Shown here: one piece after another, positions 51,529-61,979 of the stretch | Layout of the letters: each line of letters begins with the position of its first letter | Position numbering within the stretch: the first letter of the stretch is position 1 | Assembly: GCA_027486675.1 (NCBI GenBank) | Contig: JAIXOQ010000031.1 | Location: 47,310 to 111,309, forward strand | DNA: 64,000 bases | Source: Pseudomonadota bacterium | GTDB lineage: Bacteria; Bdellovibrionota; UBA1018; CAIMNF01 | Direction: 5' to 3' | The notes under the pieces: generated by a model | Told to the model about the DNA's origin: nothing | Database searches by the model: none | The model's input: the letters and a program-made list of their open reading frames with translations, nothing else | Position numbers and translations under genes: made by a program

Positions 51529-52256
51529 TTTTGAGTCCTCTCATACCAGTGCGCGCAAAGAGTCATAATTGACGTCAATGCAAAGTAAAGCACAGCAACG
51601 GTGGTTAGCACAGGCACCGGCTTAAAGCTCTCGCTTGAAATACGGCTACCGGCGAGCGCGAGCTCGAGCATTCCGATGCTGGATGCAAGGGATGAATCCT
51701 TCAACAATGAAATCAAGTTGTTCATGAGAGGGGGCAGGGAAAAACGAAGTGCTTGTGGGAAGAGCACAAAAACAAAGGACTGGATTCTTCCTAACCCTAA
51801 ACTTCTTGAGGCCTCGAGCTGCCCTTTATGCACGGAATTGAGTCCTGCACGGAATACTTCGGAATTGTAGGCACCTGTGTTTAAGGCCAATGCAAAAGCT
51901 GCTGCCGAGAATTCATTCAGCGTCATGAAAGGAAGGAGAACCGGCAATGCGAAATAACAAAATAGAATCTGTACCAGAAGGGGAGTGCCGCGGACCGCGG
52001 AAACGACGGCATTGGAAAAGAGCCGAAGGATCCTATAGTCGGCACGGTGCAGTAGGGCCAAAGCTAAGCCGATAAAAAAACCTAAAAACCCGCTGATTGC
52101 CGTTAGCTTCACCGTCGCGATAGCACCGTCCCGCAAAAGGTTCGCGTTCGGGGAAATCGGTTCAGGTAGAAGGTTGAGTATCGGGCCTATGCCCAAAAAG
52201 AACGCAAACAAGAGTGCGCCTGCACCTAATAAGGGAAAAATCTTCTTTAGCGACAA
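51525..52256 (-). CDS. polar amino-acid ABC transporter, permease protein
   Basis: A 243-residue inner-membrane permease of the HisM/GlnP family with five or six hydrophobic segments. It has the family hallmark [41 protein letters not shown], the EAA-type loop that contacts the ATPase, plus [20 protein letters not shown]. Only one permease gene is present, so it probably works as a homodimer. It overlaps both neighbours (10 bp and 4 bp). Confidence 0.92.
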   Translation of the reverse strand: MSLKKIFPLLGAGALLFAFFLGIGPILNLLPEPISPNANLLRDGAIATVKLTAISGFLGFFIGLALALLHRADYRILRLFSNAVVSAVRGTPLLVQILFCYFALPVLLPFMTLNEFSAAAFALALNTGAYNSEVFRAGLNSVHKGQLEASRSLGLGRIQSFVFVLFPQALRFSLPPLMNNLISLLKDSSLASSIGMLELALAGSRISSESFKPVPVLTTVAVLYFALTSIMTLCAHWYERTQK

Positions 52257-53008
52257 CGGATGTCTCTGCCGAAGTATTGCGTGCTCAGTTTTGCGTATTC
52301 GCCATTCTTAAGAATTTCCTTGAGCGCGCCATTGATCAAAGCCAAAAGATCCTTGTTGTCCTTCTGAACTGCAATTGCAATCCGTTCTTCAAAAATGGGC
52401 TGATTGATCTCTATCTTTGCGTCTATGACCTTTTTCTTAGCCTCAAGCGCCACAAAAAGATCAGTAACCCATGCATCGATTTTGTTGCTCTTTAGGGCCA
52501 TCAAAGCATCGGTATCTTTGGGGAAAGACTTCACTTCTGCAATTCCAGGGATCGTGCGAAGGCTGGTCAGAAAGGTTGTGCCGATTTGTACGCCGACCTT
52601 CTTGCCTGCAAGATCCCCACGCACCTTCGGTCCGCCTGGCAGTGAGACGATCACTGCACCGGTGCAGAAGTGCGGATCAGAAAAAGTCACCGCTTTTTCA
52701 CGCTCTGGGGTAATCCCGTGGGATGCGATCGCAAGATCTGCCTTGTCTTGACTGACTGCGATCAGCAAGGAGTCAAAGCTCATTGTCTTCCATTCCAGCG
52801 CGAGACCCATCTTTTTTGCTAATAGCTCGGTGAGCTCGATTTCGAACCCTGTGAGCTTTCCTTCTTTTGAATAATTGAATGGGGGAAAGGCCCCTTCAGT
52901 GGAGGCAATCAGCTTCTTACTGGCCAAGACCGTTTTCGCATCACGTGCTTCAGCCATTTGGAGAAACACTAAGAGTGCGAGCGATCCAAAACGAAGATAG
53001 TTCTTCAT
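52247..53008 (-). CDS. polar amino-acid binding protein, family 3
   Basis: A 253-residue periplasmic binding protein (SBP_bac_3) with signal peptide MKNYLRFGSLALLVFLQMAEA. Family features are LIASTEGAFPPFNYSKEGKL, TGFEIELTELLAKKMGL, LIAVSQDKADLAIASHGITP, LAGKKVGVQIGTT and AWVTDLFVALEAKKK. It delivers an amino acid to the permease encoded directly downstream. First gene of a four-gene operon: binding protein, permease, ATPase, family-5 binding protein. Confidence 0.92.
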   Translation of the reverse strand: MKNYLRFGSLALLVFLQMAEARDAKTVLASKKLIASTEGAFPPFNYSKEGKLTGFEIELTELLAKKMGLALEWKTMSFDSLLIAVSQDKADLAIASHGITPEREKAVTFSDPHFCTGAVIVSLPGGPKVRGDLAGKKVGVQIGTTFLTSLRTIPGIAEVKSFPKDTDALMALKSNKIDAWVTDLFVALEAKKKVIDAKIEINQPIFEERIAIAVQKDNKDLLALINGALKEILKNGEYAKLSTQYFGRDIRCR

Positions 53009-53023
53009 GGAGATGAGGTTAGC

Positions 53024-54442
53024 TCATAAACTGAGGCGCCGTCCATCCACCCCAAGAGCGGCCTCTTTTAAGGCTTCAGAGAGTGTTGGATGCGCGTGGG
53101 AACTGCGGGCTATGTCTTCTGCGCTTCCGCCATATTCAATGGTCGCTACGGCTTCGGCGATGAGGTCGCTGGCCCTTGCGCTTAAGATATGAACGCCCAG
53201 AACTTTGTCTGTCTTTGCGTCGGCGAGCACTTTCACCATGCCATCCTGTTCATCCATGGCTTTTGCACGGCCGTTGGCTAAGAAAGGAAAAGTTCCCGAT
53301 TTATAGGCGATCCCTTTGGCTTTGATCTCTTCTTCTGTGTAGCCCACCCAAGCCAGCTCCGGCCAGGTGTAGATCACCCATGGGATTGCGTGGTAATTCA
53401 CATGGCCTGCCTGACCAGCGATGATTTCCACAGCGGCGATGCCTTCTTCTTCAGCTTTATGTGCGAGCATGGGCCCGCGGACGACATCCCCGACAGCATA
53501 AATTCCCGCTACTCCCGTTCGGAAATGATCGTCGATGGCGATGCGCCCTTTTTCATCGGTCTTCAGCCCAATTTTATCGAGAGCTAGGCCATCGGTATTC
53601 GGGCGGCGGCCCGTGGCAACAAGAACCTTGTCTCCCAGAATAGACATTTTTTCTTTTGTCGCTCTATTTTCCACTTCCACGCGGACCTTTGAGCCCTCGG
53701 TCTTTGCACCTAAACATTGGTGCGCAAGTTTGATGTCTAAGCCCTGTTTTGTAATGATCTTTTGAAATTCTTTCGCCAGTTGTTGGTCCACAGCGGCTAA
53801 GAACACATCAGAAAATTCAATGACTGTGACTTTCGATCCCAGCCTGCTCCATACGGAGCCAAGCTCTAGGCCGATGACGCCCGCACCAACGACAATCAGA
53901 TGTTCGGGAACTGCGGTTAAATCTAAGGCCTCGGTTGAACTTAAGATCGATTTTCCATCGAACTTAAGTGTCGGAACTTCGGCAGGTTCGCTCCCTGTAG
54001 CGATAATTACATTTTTTGCCCGTAGGGTTTGTGTGCCTGAAGCATCTTTTGCTTCGATGATCTTCCAATCCCCATCTATACCGACGAAAGAACCCAAGCC
54101 AGGCACGGACTCGATCTTATTTTTCTTAAATAAGCCCGCGATCCCAGTGGTCAGCTGTCGGACCACATCATTTTTTCTATCGATCATCTTCTGCACGTTG
54201 AGGGTGACACCGGTCACATCAATGCCGTGCTTCGAGAGCTTTTTCTGGGTAAAATCGTAGTGCTCACTGGAATCAAGAAGTGCCTTAGATGGAATACACC
54301 CCACGTTGAGGCAGGTGCCCCCAAGGGTTTTCCGTTTTTCCACGCATGCAGTCTTCATCCCGAGCTGGGCTGCACGAATTGCAGCAATGTAACCTCCGGG
54401 CCCGCCACCGATGACGACTAAATCAAAATCTTTAGAGCTCAC
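53024..54442 (-). CDS. lpdA: dihydrolipoyl dehydrogenase (E3)
   Basis: A 472-residue flavoprotein that reoxidises the dihydrolipoyl arm of 2-oxo acid dehydrogenase complexes, making NADH. The N-terminal FAD site is [19 protein letters not shown], the redox-active disulphide lies in [16 protein letters not shown], the NAD site is [19 protein letters not shown], and the C-terminal catalytic His-Glu pair lies in [15 protein letters not shown]. Its start overlaps the 3' end of sucB by 11 bp, so it is the E3 of the oxoglutarate complex encoded here, possibly shared with pyruvate dehydrogenase. Confidence 0.95.
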   Translation of the reverse strand: MSSKDFDLVVIGGGPGGYIAAIRAAQLGMKTACVEKRKTLGGTCLNVGCIPSKALLDSSEHYDFTQKKLSKHGIDVTGVTLNVQKMIDRKNDVVRQLTTGIAGLFKKNKIESVPGLGSFVGIDGDWKIIEAKDASGTQTLRAKNVIIATGSEPAEVPTLKFDGKSILSSTEALDLTAVPEHLIVVGAGVIGLELGSVWSRLGSKVTVIEFSDVFLAAVDQQLAKEFQKIITKQGLDIKLAHQCLGAKTEGSKVRVEVENRATKEKMSILGDKVLVATGRRPNTDGLALDKIGLKTDEKGRIAIDDHFRTGVAGIYAVGDVVRGPMLAHKAEEEGIAAVEIIAGQAGHVNYHAIPWVIYTWPELAWVGYTEEEIKAKGIAYKSGTFPFLANGRAKAMDEQDGMVKVLADAKTDKVLGVHILSARASDLIAEAVATIEYGGSAEDIARSSHAHPTLSEALKEAALGVDGRRLSL

Positions 54443-55679
54443 GGATAAACTCCATATCTAGTTTTTCAGGGTTCTCGAGCACGTCCTTTAAGGTCACTAA
54501 GAAAGTGACTGCCTCTTTGCCGTCGATGATTCTGTGATCGTACGAAAGAGCGAGGAACATCATGGGCCGGGCCTCAATCTTTCCATTCATCACAACCGCA
54601 CGGTCCATGATTTTATGCATGCCTAAAATTCCGCTTTGCGGCGGATTTAGGATAGGTGTGGAGAGGAGTGACCCGTAGGTACCTCCGTTTGAAATCGTAA
54701 ACGTCCCGCCAGACATGTCGGCGATCGAGAGCTTTCCATCTCGGGCCTTTTTGGCGAGTTCCCCAATTTTTGCTTCAATCTGTGCAAACGTCAGCTTTTC
54801 AACCCCGCGCACAACAGGGACGACTAAACCGCGATCGGTCCCGACTGCGATCCCGACATCATGGTAATCGTGATAAACGATTTCTTTCCCATCCACAGAC
54901 GCATTCACCGCAGGCAGTTGCTTGAGCGCAATCGATGAAGCACGGGCAAAAAACGACATGAAGCTTAAGCTATTGCCGTACTTCTTTTGAAACGCTTCTT
55001 TGTACTTCGCACGCACATCCATCACGGGTTTCATGTCGACTTCATTAAAAGTCGTCAGAATGGCAGCCGTGTGCTGGGCGTAAACCAAACGTTCCGCAAT
55101 CTTTTGCCGAATCATTGGCATCGGAACGCGACGATCGCCTGGGCGGTCCGGGGTCTGTGGCATCGTAGGTGCAGCGCTCGGTTGGGGTGCCGCTTTCTGT
55201 GTCGAAGGCGCCGCAGCCGCGGGTCCCTTTTCAAGATGTGCGATCACATCCCCTTTGGTGATGCGGTCGTCCTTGCCTGTCCCTTGAACAGCGCTCGGGT
55301 TCACATTATTTTCTTCCACAATCTTTCTGACAGCAGGGCTGAGCGAAACATCTGCAGTCGCGCCGGCATTCATCCTTGCAGCACTCGGTGGGGGAGGCGG
55401 TGTTGCGCCTGCCGCAGGAGCAGATGCCGTGGTTGTCGCAGTCGCATCTGAATCCAAATAACCGATGCTTGATTTAATGAGCACGCGGTCGCCGACGTTC
55501 TTTTGTATCGTCAGCACACCACTTGCTTCAGCGTAATATTCGACTGAGGCTTTGTCGGATTCGAACTCAACTAAGAGGTCACCGCTCTTTACGTACTCGC
55601 CGTTTTTCTTTGCCCACTTGAGAATTCCAGCCTCGGTGATCGATTCGCCGATCTGGGGAACCAGGATGTCGTGCTTCAT
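54432..55679 (-). CDS. sucB: dihydrolipoyl succinyltransferase (E2) of 2-oxoglutarate dehydrogenase
   Basis: A 415-residue E2 core protein. A single lipoyl domain (residues 1-78) carries the lipoylated Lys in [17 protein letters not shown] Pro/Ala-rich linker follows (about 82-105). The peripheral-subunit-binding domain is at about 110-148 ([20 protein letters not shown]), then a second linker, and the catalytic domain has [20 protein letters not shown] with the active His and Asp. It lies 11 bp downstream of sucA and overlaps lpdA. Confidence 0.95.
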   Translation of the reverse strand: MKHDILVPQIGESITEAGILKWAKKNGEYVKSGDLLVEFESDKASVEYYAEASGVLTIQKNVGDRVLIKSSIGYLDSDATATTTASAPAAGATPPPPPSAARMNAGATADVSLSPAVRKIVEENNVNPSAVQGTGKDDRITKGDVIAHLEKGPAAAAPSTQKAAPQPSAAPTMPQTPDRPGDRRVPMPMIRQKIAERLVYAQHTAAILTTFNEVDMKPVMDVRAKYKEAFQKKYGNSLSFMSFFARASSIALKQLPAVNASVDGKEIVYHDYHDVGIAVGTDRGLVVPVVRGVEKLTFAQIEAKIGELAKKARDGKLSIADMSGGTFTISNGGTYGSLLSTPILNPPQSGILGMHKIMDRAVVMNGKIEARPMMFLALSYDHRIIDGKEAVTFLVTLKDVLENPEKLDMEFIREL

Positions 55680-55690
55680 ATCCTAAGAGG

Positions 55691-58465
55691 TTACTCTTGA
55701 AATGCCCGTTCCAGAATTGCCTTTTGTTCTAGGTCGTGAAGCTTTTTTGATCCGACCGCGGGTGAGGCGCAAATATCGCGACCCACATAGCTTAAAGACA
55801 GCTTCGGGAAGCGGGCGCCCAATGATGATCCGAGCGCTCCAGTCCACATTCCGCTGAAGTACATCCAGGCGCCCATATTCCGAGGTTCTTCCTGGGTAAA
55901 TACGAGCTTTGTGGCATTTGGATATTTCTCTAAGGTGGCCGCCAAGAGTTTTTCAGGCCAAGGATAGAACTGCTCCAGTCTCAGGATCGCCACGTCCTTT
56001 GTGCCCCGACGATCGGATTCTTCCATCAGCTCAAAAAATACTTTTCCAGAGCAGAGGAGGACCTTTTTGACGCCGGGAGCCTCTTTCGCGTCCGCGAAGC
56101 GGGGATCATCGAGTACTTCCTGGAAGTGGCCGCCGGTAAACTCTGGTAGATCCGAAATGACCTTGGGGTGACGCAGAAGGCTTTTCGGAGACATCAGCAC
56201 CAAAGGTTTGCGGAACGGACGTTTCACCTGTCTGCGCAGGATATGGAATAGCTGTGCCGGTGTGGTTACAGAACCGACCTGGATATTGAGCCGACCTGCT
56301 AACTGAAGGAACCGCTCTAACCTGGCGGACGAGTGTTCAGGTCCCTGCCCTTCGTAACCGTGCGGGAGTAAGAGTGTGAGCCCACTTGCGCGGTGCCATT
56401 TGCTTTCCGAGGTCGCAAAAAATTGATCGATAATCACTTGAGCGCCGTTAGCGAAATCCCCAAATTGGGCTTCCCAGATCACCAAGGCATTCGGTTCCGT
56501 AATAGAAAATCCGAACTCAATCCCTAGAGCCGCTGTTTCTGAAAGGTGCGAGTTAAAGATCTGAAGTTTGGCCTGCTTTTCAGCGATTTGATTCATCGGC
56601 GTGTGGGGATTGCCGGTTTCGCTATCGAAAAGCACTGCATGTCGGTGAGTGAACGTGCCACGGCAGACGTCCTGGCCGGTCATTCGTACTGCGATGCCTT
56701 CAAGCAGAAGACTTGCGTAGGCGAGGAGTTCTGCATTTCCCCAGTCGATTTGCTTTCCCGTCTCAACGGTCTGTTTTCTTGCTTCAACCAGGCGCACCAG
56801 CTTTGGATGGAGCGAAAAGCCCTTGGGTAAAGTGCTCATCGCAGTGGCGCATTGCAACAGGGTCTTTCCATCCACAGCGGTAGGGGCAGGGACAAAAAGT
56901 TCAGATTCCTCAGCGCTATGAAGCTTGGACCAAACCGGCCCTTGGTACTCGCTGAATTTTGGTTCTGGTTTTGTTGCCCGCACAAGGTCTAAAGCCTTTT
57001 GCATGGGATCGATCGCAGCTTGCATGAGTTGCTCGGGCTCTGCCTCGGGAACAATCTTTGCGGCGACCAGTTTTGAGGCATAGACCGCTCGCGGAGTCTG
57101 ATGCCCCGAAATGACTTTATAGAGACCCGGTTGCGTGAAGCTCGGTTCGTCTCCTTCGTTATGACCAAATTTTCGGTAACAGATGAGATCGATGAAAACG
57201 TCTTTCTTAAACTGATATCTAAACTCAGTTGCGATCTTAAGAACTGCCCAAACGGCCTCTGGATCGTCACCATTCACGTGAAAAATCGGCGCATCCAGCA
57301 TCTTTGCCAAATCCGTGCAGTAAGGCGTGGATCGCGCGTCTTTTGGATCTGTTGTGAATCCGACCTGGTTGTTGGAAACGATGTGAAGAGTCCCGCCCAC
57401 TTTATAGCCTGACACCTGAGACGCATTGAGCGTTTCGTAGACGACGCCTTGTCCTGCGAATGCTGCATCCCCGTGAATCAAAATAGGGAGCACCCGGCTG
57501 CCGCTTTGATCTCTGCGCTGGAATTGTTTTGCCCGCGCCATACCGATCACGACGGGTCCGATAAACTCAAGGTGACTTGGATTAAATCCAAGACTCAAGT
57601 GGACCTTTTTCCCTTGGCGCGTTTCAAAATCCCGGGAATGCCCCTTATGATACTTCACATCCCCTTCGCCGTGTTTTGTGTGCGCAGGGTAGTTGTCGTC
57701 GAACTCGGTGAATACGTGGTCGTAGGGCTTTCCAAAAACGTTCACCATGACATTTAAACGGCCCCGGTGAGCCATCCCAATCACGACTTCTTCGGCCCCA
57801 AGCTGGGTCGCAGTTTCAATCGCTTGATCGAGTGCCGGAACCAATGACTCGCCACCTTCGATTGAAAATCGTTTCTGAGCGACATAGCGGGTGTGCAGGA
57901 ATTTTTCGAAACCCTCACTCTCTGTCAGTCGTTTTAAGAGGAAAAGCCGATCTGCCTGAGTCGGCGCAAAATTTCCCTTCAAGGGTTCAAAACGTTTTCT
58001 AATCCATTCCCGCTCTTCAGCAATTAGAATCGTCCCAAGTTCGATACTCGCCGTGCCGCAATAAGTTTTTTGGAGCAGGGATTCGAGTTCGCCTAAGGTC
58101 AAGTCTCCGAATCCTTCGTGGACAATCACAGATGCCTTCTTCGCAAGGTCCTGTGCTGGTATTCCAAGACGTTTAGAAAGTGACTCCGGACTTTTTGGAT
58201 AGATCGGATTCACATTGGCCTCAAAGTGGCCCTCCATGCGGTAGGCCGCAATCAACTTGAGGGCTTTCCACTCGATGTCGAGGCTTTCAGCATCGAAGGT
58301 GCCCACGTTTAACGTTTGCGAGTTCGCCCCAAGGGAGAGCCCATCAAACAGATAACGCCAGGAATCATCGACGCTTGCGGGGTCCTTCAAGTACTGCTCA
58401 AGGAGCTGCTCGATGTAGTCTGCGTTGATGCTTTTTAAGTAGTCAAAGTGCCTGAGATTTTGCAT
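55691..58465 (-). CDS. sucA: 2-oxoglutarate dehydrogenase E1 component
   Basis: A 924-residue thiamine-diphosphate enzyme that decarboxylates 2-oxoglutarate and transfers succinyl to the lipoyl arm of SucB. The N terminus has the family start YIEQLLEQYLKDPASVDDSW, which contacts the complex. Core motifs are IGMAHRGRLNVMVNVFGKP, HLSLGFNPSHLEFIGPVVIG, ILIHGDAAFAGQGVVYETLN (ThDP/Mg site), RKFGHNEGDEPSFTQPGLY and PHGYEGQGPEHSSARLERFL. Length equals that of other bacterial SucA proteins. It is the first gene of sucA-sucB-lpdA; the 93-bp gap to divergent aspS must hold both promoters. Confidence 0.96.
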   Translation of the reverse strand: MQNLRHFDYLKSINADYIEQLLEQYLKDPASVDDSWRYLFDGLSLGANSQTLNVGTFDAESLDIEWKALKLIAAYRMEGHFEANVNPIYPKSPESLSKRLGIPAQDLAKKASVIVHEGFGDLTLGELESLLQKTYCGTASIELGTILIAEEREWIRKRFEPLKGNFAPTQADRLFLLKRLTESEGFEKFLHTRYVAQKRFSIEGGESLVPALDQAIETATQLGAEEVVIGMAHRGRLNVMVNVFGKPYDHVFTEFDDNYPAHTKHGEGDVKYHKGHSRDFETRQGKKVHLSLGFNPSHLEFIGPVVIGMARAKQFQRRDQSGSRVLPILIHGDAAFAGQGVVYETLNASQVSGYKVGGTLHIVSNNQVGFTTDPKDARSTPYCTDLAKMLDAPIFHVNGDDPEAVWAVLKIATEFRYQFKKDVFIDLICYRKFGHNEGDEPSFTQPGLYKVISGHQTPRAVYASKLVAAKIVPEAEPEQLMQAAIDPMQKALDLVRATKPEPKFSEYQGPVWSKLHSAEESELFVPAPTAVDGKTLLQCATAMSTLPKGFSLHPKLVRLVEARKQTVETGKQIDWGNAELLAYASLLLEGIAVRMTGQDVCRGTFTHRHAVLFDSETGNPHTPMNQIAEKQAKLQIFNSHLSETAALGIEFGFSITEPNALVIWEAQFGDFANGAQVIIDQFFATSESKWHRASGLTLLLPHGYEGQGPEHSSARLERFLQLAGRLNIQVGSVTTPAQLFHILRRQVKRPFRKPLVLMSPKSLLRHPKVISDLPEFTGGHFQEVLDDPRFADAKEAPGVKKVLLCSGKVFFELMEESDRRGTKDVAILRLEQFYPWPEKLLAATLEKYPNATKLVFTQEEPRNMGAWMYFSGMWTGALGSSLGARFPKLSLSYVGRDICASPAVGSKKLHDLEQKAILERAFQE

Positions 58466-58522
58466 GGATTTTTCGAGTCTTCATCCTACGTTAAGGTGTG
58501 CGGGTTGTGGGGGTCAAACCCA

Positions 58523-58551
58523 TTGCCGCGGTAATACCCCTCCTATAGAGT
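58523..58551 (+). promoter_or_regulatory. candidate promoter for a leaderless aspS transcript
   Basis: TTGCCG (58523-58528), 17-nt spacer, TAGAGT (58546-58551, four of six), then seven bases to ATG 58559. No Shine-Dalgarno sequence precedes the start. Confidence 0.4.
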
Positions 58552-58558
58552 AAAACGA

Positions 58559-60385
58559 ATGACATTCTCGTATGCGAAGCGCTCGCACACCTGTGGGCAG
58601 CTGAAGTCAGGCAACACCGGCGACATCGTGACTCTCTGTGGATGGATCGCCAAGCGCCGCGACCACGGTGGAGTGATTTTCCTGGACTTGCGCGACCGCT
58701 ACGGCGTGACGCAGCTCGTCTTTGATCCGACTTACACCACGCAACAGGAAGTCTTTGAGAAGGCTGGACGACTTCGGTCGGAATTTGTGATCGCAGTACA
58801 GGGCAAGGTGCGTCCGCGTCCCGAAGGCATGACCAATACCAAGTTGCCAACGGGAGAAATTGAGATCGTGGGTTTAGATCTTCAGATTTTGTCTGAGGCG
58901 AAGACTCCGCCTTTCCCGATTGAGGATGATGTTGACGTAGCAGAGTCAGTGCGTCTGCAGTACCGCTACCTTGATCTTCGTAGACCTGCGTTACAAAAGA
59001 ATCTTTTGGTACGCCACAGGGTCCTGCAAATTGCGCGAGATCACTTATCTAAGAATGATTTTATCGAGGTGGAGACGCCGATCCTCTATAAGAGTACGCC
59101 AGAGGGGGCGAGAGATTTTATCGTTCCTTCCAGGCTCAATCGGGGCGAATTCTACGCGCTCCCTCAGTCCCCGCAGACTTTAAAGCAGCTTTTAATGATC
59201 GCCGGAATGGATCGCTATTTCCAGGTCGCTCGATGTTTTCGGGATGAGGATCTCAGATCCGACCGGCAGCCAGAATTTTCTCAGATTGATATTGAGGCTT
59301 CGTTCATCGATGAAGAAGTTTTGTTCCCGATTATGGAGGGGATGGTTTCGCGGCTTTGGAAAGAGGTTCTTGGCGTGGACGTGAAGACCCCTTTTCCTCG
59401 CATGCCTTACCGCGAGGCGATGGATCGATTCGGGAGTGATAAGCCAGACGTGCGTTTTGGCTTAGAGCTTCAGGATCTGACGCAGATTTTTGAAAAAAGC
59501 ACATTTCAAGTTTTTCAAGGTGCGCTGACCACGAACTCTCGAGGCCTGAAGGGTTCGATTCGTGCGGTTGTCGCCCATGAAAAGGCGGAAAGCTTTTCGC
59601 GGAAGGACTTAGACGATTTGACCAAGTTTGTTGCTCAGTACGGCGCTAAAGGCCTGCTGTGGATTAAAGTGCAACCCGGTGGTGAATTGCAGTCTCCAGC
59701 AGCAAAGTTTTTTTCCGATGAAGAGAAAGCAGCGCTTGCGAAGAAACTTGAGCTTAAGCCCGGATCCTTGGTAATGATCGTTGCCGATCCATCGAATAAA
59801 GTGGTTTTTGATAGTTTGGGAGCTTTGCGCTTAGAGGTTGGGCAGAAACTAGGATTCATTCCAAAACCTGAAGACCATAATTATGCATTTTTGTGGGTGA
59901 TGAATTTTCCACTCTTTGAGTACGACGAAAAGGAAAAACGCTATTTTGCAGCTCACCATCCATTCACTGCACCCAAGCCAGAATTTGAAGCAGACTTTAT
60001 CGCAGCAAGGAACTTAGATGCGATCGAAGCGTCTGCATATGATTTAGTTCTCAATGGTGTTGAAGTAGCGGGCGGAAGTCTTCGAATCTTTAAGCCTGAA
60101 GTTCAGGCGGCGATGTTTAAAGCACTCTCCCTCACTGCAGAAGAAGCGAGAGATAAATTTGGCTTCTTCCTCGATGCGCTCTCTTATGGGACCCCTCCGC
60201 ATGGAGGTATGGCCTTCGGCTTAGATCGTCTCACTGCGATCCTCTGCGGAGTCAGCGCGATCCGCGATGTCATGGCATTTCCAAAAACTCAAAAAGGGAC
60301 ATGTCACATGTCTGGTTCTCCGTCTGCTGTGACGCGGGAACAACTACAAGAAGTGGGGATTTCGATTGTTCGACCACAGGCCTGA
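58559..60385 (+). CDS. aspS: aspartyl-tRNA synthetase
   Basis: A 608-residue class II synthetase of the bacterial type. The N-terminal OB-fold anticodon domain includes VTLCGWIAKRRDHGGVIFLD. Motif 2 is FRDEDLRSDRQPEFSQID and motif 3 is GGMAFGLDRLTAILCG. Between them the bacterial GAD insertion domain (about 285-425) is present. The C-terminal MSGSPSAVTREQL segment is typical. Whether it also charges tRNA-Asn cannot be decided without the amidotransferase genes. It is divergent to sucA; the glpD frame opens within its last codons. Confidence 0.96.
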   Translation: MTFSYAKRSHTCGQLKSGNTGDIVTLCGWIAKRRDHGGVIFLDLRDRYGVTQLVFDPTYTTQQEVFEKAGRLRSEFVIAVQGKVRPRPEGMTNTKLPTGEIEIVGLDLQILSEAKTPPFPIEDDVDVAESVRLQYRYLDLRRPALQKNLLVRHRVLQIARDHLSKNDFIEVETPILYKSTPEGARDFIVPSRLNRGEFYALPQSPQTLKQLLMIAGMDRYFQVARCFRDEDLRSDRQPEFSQIDIEASFIDEEVLFPIMEGMVSRLWKEVLGVDVKTPFPRMPYREAMDRFGSDKPDVRFGLELQDLTQIFEKSTFQVFQGALTTNSRGLKGSIRAVVAHEKAESFSRKDLDDLTKFVAQYGAKGLLWIKVQPGGELQSPAAKFFSDEEKAALAKKLELKPGSLVMIVADPSNKVVFDSLGALRLEVGQKLGFIPKPEDHNYAFLWVMNFPLFEYDEKEKRYFAAHHPFTAPKPEFEADFIAARNLDAIEASAYDLVLNGVEVAGGSLRIFKPEVQAAMFKALSLTAEEARDKFGFFLDALSYGTPPHGGMAFGLDRLTAILCGVSAIRDVMAFPKTQKGTCHMSGSPSAVTREQLQEVGISIVRPQA

Positions 60386-60422
60386 TTTTTCATTCCAGAC
60401 GCGCAAAGAATCTATACGGAGG

Positions 60423-61979
60423 ATGAAATCTGAGGTCTTTGACCTCCTGGTGATTGGAGGCGGAATCACAGGTGTCGGCACTGCTTGGGATGCAAGCACT
60501 CGCGGGCTTAAGGTTGCGCTCATTGAAAAAAATGATTTTGCCGAAGGTACTTCATCTAGAAGTTCAAAGCTCATCCACGGCGGACTGCGGTATTTAGAAA
60601 ATCGCGAATTTAAACTGGTGTTTGAAGCCTTGAGCGAGCGCAGCTTTCTCTTGGATTCTTGTCCCAACTTAGTTCGACCATTGCCCTTCTATATGCCGAT
60701 CTACAAAGGTGGGGCCCATGCAGCGGCACTGATTTCGGCAGGAATGTGGTTGTATGACCTTCTTGCATTGTTCCGCACACCTAAAACCCACCGCCGACTT
60801 TCTGCAGCTCAGACCAAAAAAGAACTCCCGATGCTAAAGGGTGCGGACCTCACTGCAACGTTTCAGTACTTTGATGCCAGCATGTGGGATGACGCTCTGG
60901 TCGTTGAAGTTGCGCGTCATGCTGCGGAAGCAGGGGCTGCGTTAGCGAGTCAAGTCGAAGCGATTGCACCGGTCGGAGACCTAAGTCGCATTCAGGAGTA
61001 TCAAGTTCGGGATCGGGTTCTCAACGAAACGTTCCATGTACGCTTTAAGAAGTTAATTGTTTGCACAGGCGCTTGGTCCGACGTGATTGGACAACAGATT
61101 GAAGGCCAGCGTTGGCGGAATTGGATTGCACCCTCACGGGGCTTGCACCTTGTGTTTGACTGGAAACGACTTCCACTGCCGGGTGCAGTGGTGATGGAGC
61201 ATCCAAAAGATGGGCGCATCTCATTTGCTATCCCGCGCAAAGACTTTGGTGCGGGCGTCACGATGGTTGGAACTACCGATGGTCCGTTGCGCGGTAAGGC
61301 AGAAGATGTCGATCGGGATCAAGAATCCCATCAGCAGGATACGCTTTATCTCATGGATATGCTCGATCGTTACTTTCCGGACCTAAAACTCACAAAGGAT
61401 GACATCGTAGGCACGACGATGGGTGTACGTCCGCTCATGAATCCTTCGCGACATGGTAGCGAAGGCGTTGCGCTTCAAAAAGTTTCCCGCGAACACACTA
61501 TTGAAGAAGTCGCAGGGCGTGCGGTCATGGTGGCTGGTGGAAAATACACAACCTTTAGAACCATGGCTGAAGAAATTGTGGATGAGGCTTTAAAAGATGA
61601 TGTGATTGCCGCGACAAAAGCCTCTGATACCCGGGTTGCCATCTGCCCTGAAGCTTCTCCGGATGTAGTGCTTCATGCACGCGCAGAAGCGCAGCAGCGC
61701 GGATGGAAGATTCCAGATGAACTTTTTGAGCGTTATGGTGCAGCAGCACTCGAAGTCTTTAAGATTCACCGCGAAGAATGTGGCCGCGACATGAAGATTT
61801 CTGATCCTGAGGGCTTTCCTTGTTTTGAAGCTCAGTACCGATACTCCGTGCGTAAACTGATGGTTTTAAAACCAGAAGACTTTCTGCGCAGAAGACTGCC
61901 AGTGGAGATCTCAAGAAAAGATCGCGGAGATCCCTGGAGAGAAGCCTTAGTCCGTATCGGGAAGCAAGAGGGCCTGTGA
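60423..61979 (+). CDS. glpD: aerobic glycerol-3-phosphate dehydrogenase
   Basis: A 518-residue FAD enzyme that oxidises sn-glycerol 3-phosphate to dihydroxyacetone phosphate and passes electrons to quinone at the inner membrane. The FAD site is LLVIGGGITGVGTAWDAST; GLKVALIEKNDFAEGTSSRSS and KLIHGGLRYLE are diagnostic. Further motifs are DALVVEVARHAAEAGA, YTTFRTMAEEIVDEAL and the C-terminal DAO_C domain. ATG 60423 fits the family's N terminus, but GGAGG at 60418-60422 abuts it with zero spacing, so initiation here is unusual. A longer frame opens at TTG 60366 inside aspS. The stop TGA overlaps the next ATG by one base. Confidence 0.93.
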   Translation: MKSEVFDLLVIGGGITGVGTAWDASTRGLKVALIEKNDFAEGTSSRSSKLIHGGLRYLENREFKLVFEALSERSFLLDSCPNLVRPLPFYMPIYKGGAHAAALISAGMWLYDLLALFRTPKTHRRLSAAQTKKELPMLKGADLTATFQYFDASMWDDALVVEVARHAAEAGAALASQVEAIAPVGDLSRIQEYQVRDRVLNETFHVRFKKLIVCTGAWSDVIGQQIEGQRWRNWIAPSRGLHLVFDWKRLPLPGAVVMEHPKDGRISFAIPRKDFGAGVTMVGTTDGPLRGKAEDVDRDQESHQQDTLYLMDMLDRYFPDLKLTKDDIVGTTMGVRPLMNPSRHGSEGVALQKVSREHTIEEVAGRAVMVAGGKYTTFRTMAEEIVDEALKDDVIAATKASDTRVAICPEASPDVVLHARAEAQQRGWKIPDELFERYGAAALEVFKIHREECGRDMKISDPEGFPCFEAQYRYSVRKLMVLKPEDFLRRRLPVEISRKDRGDPWREALVRIGKQEGL

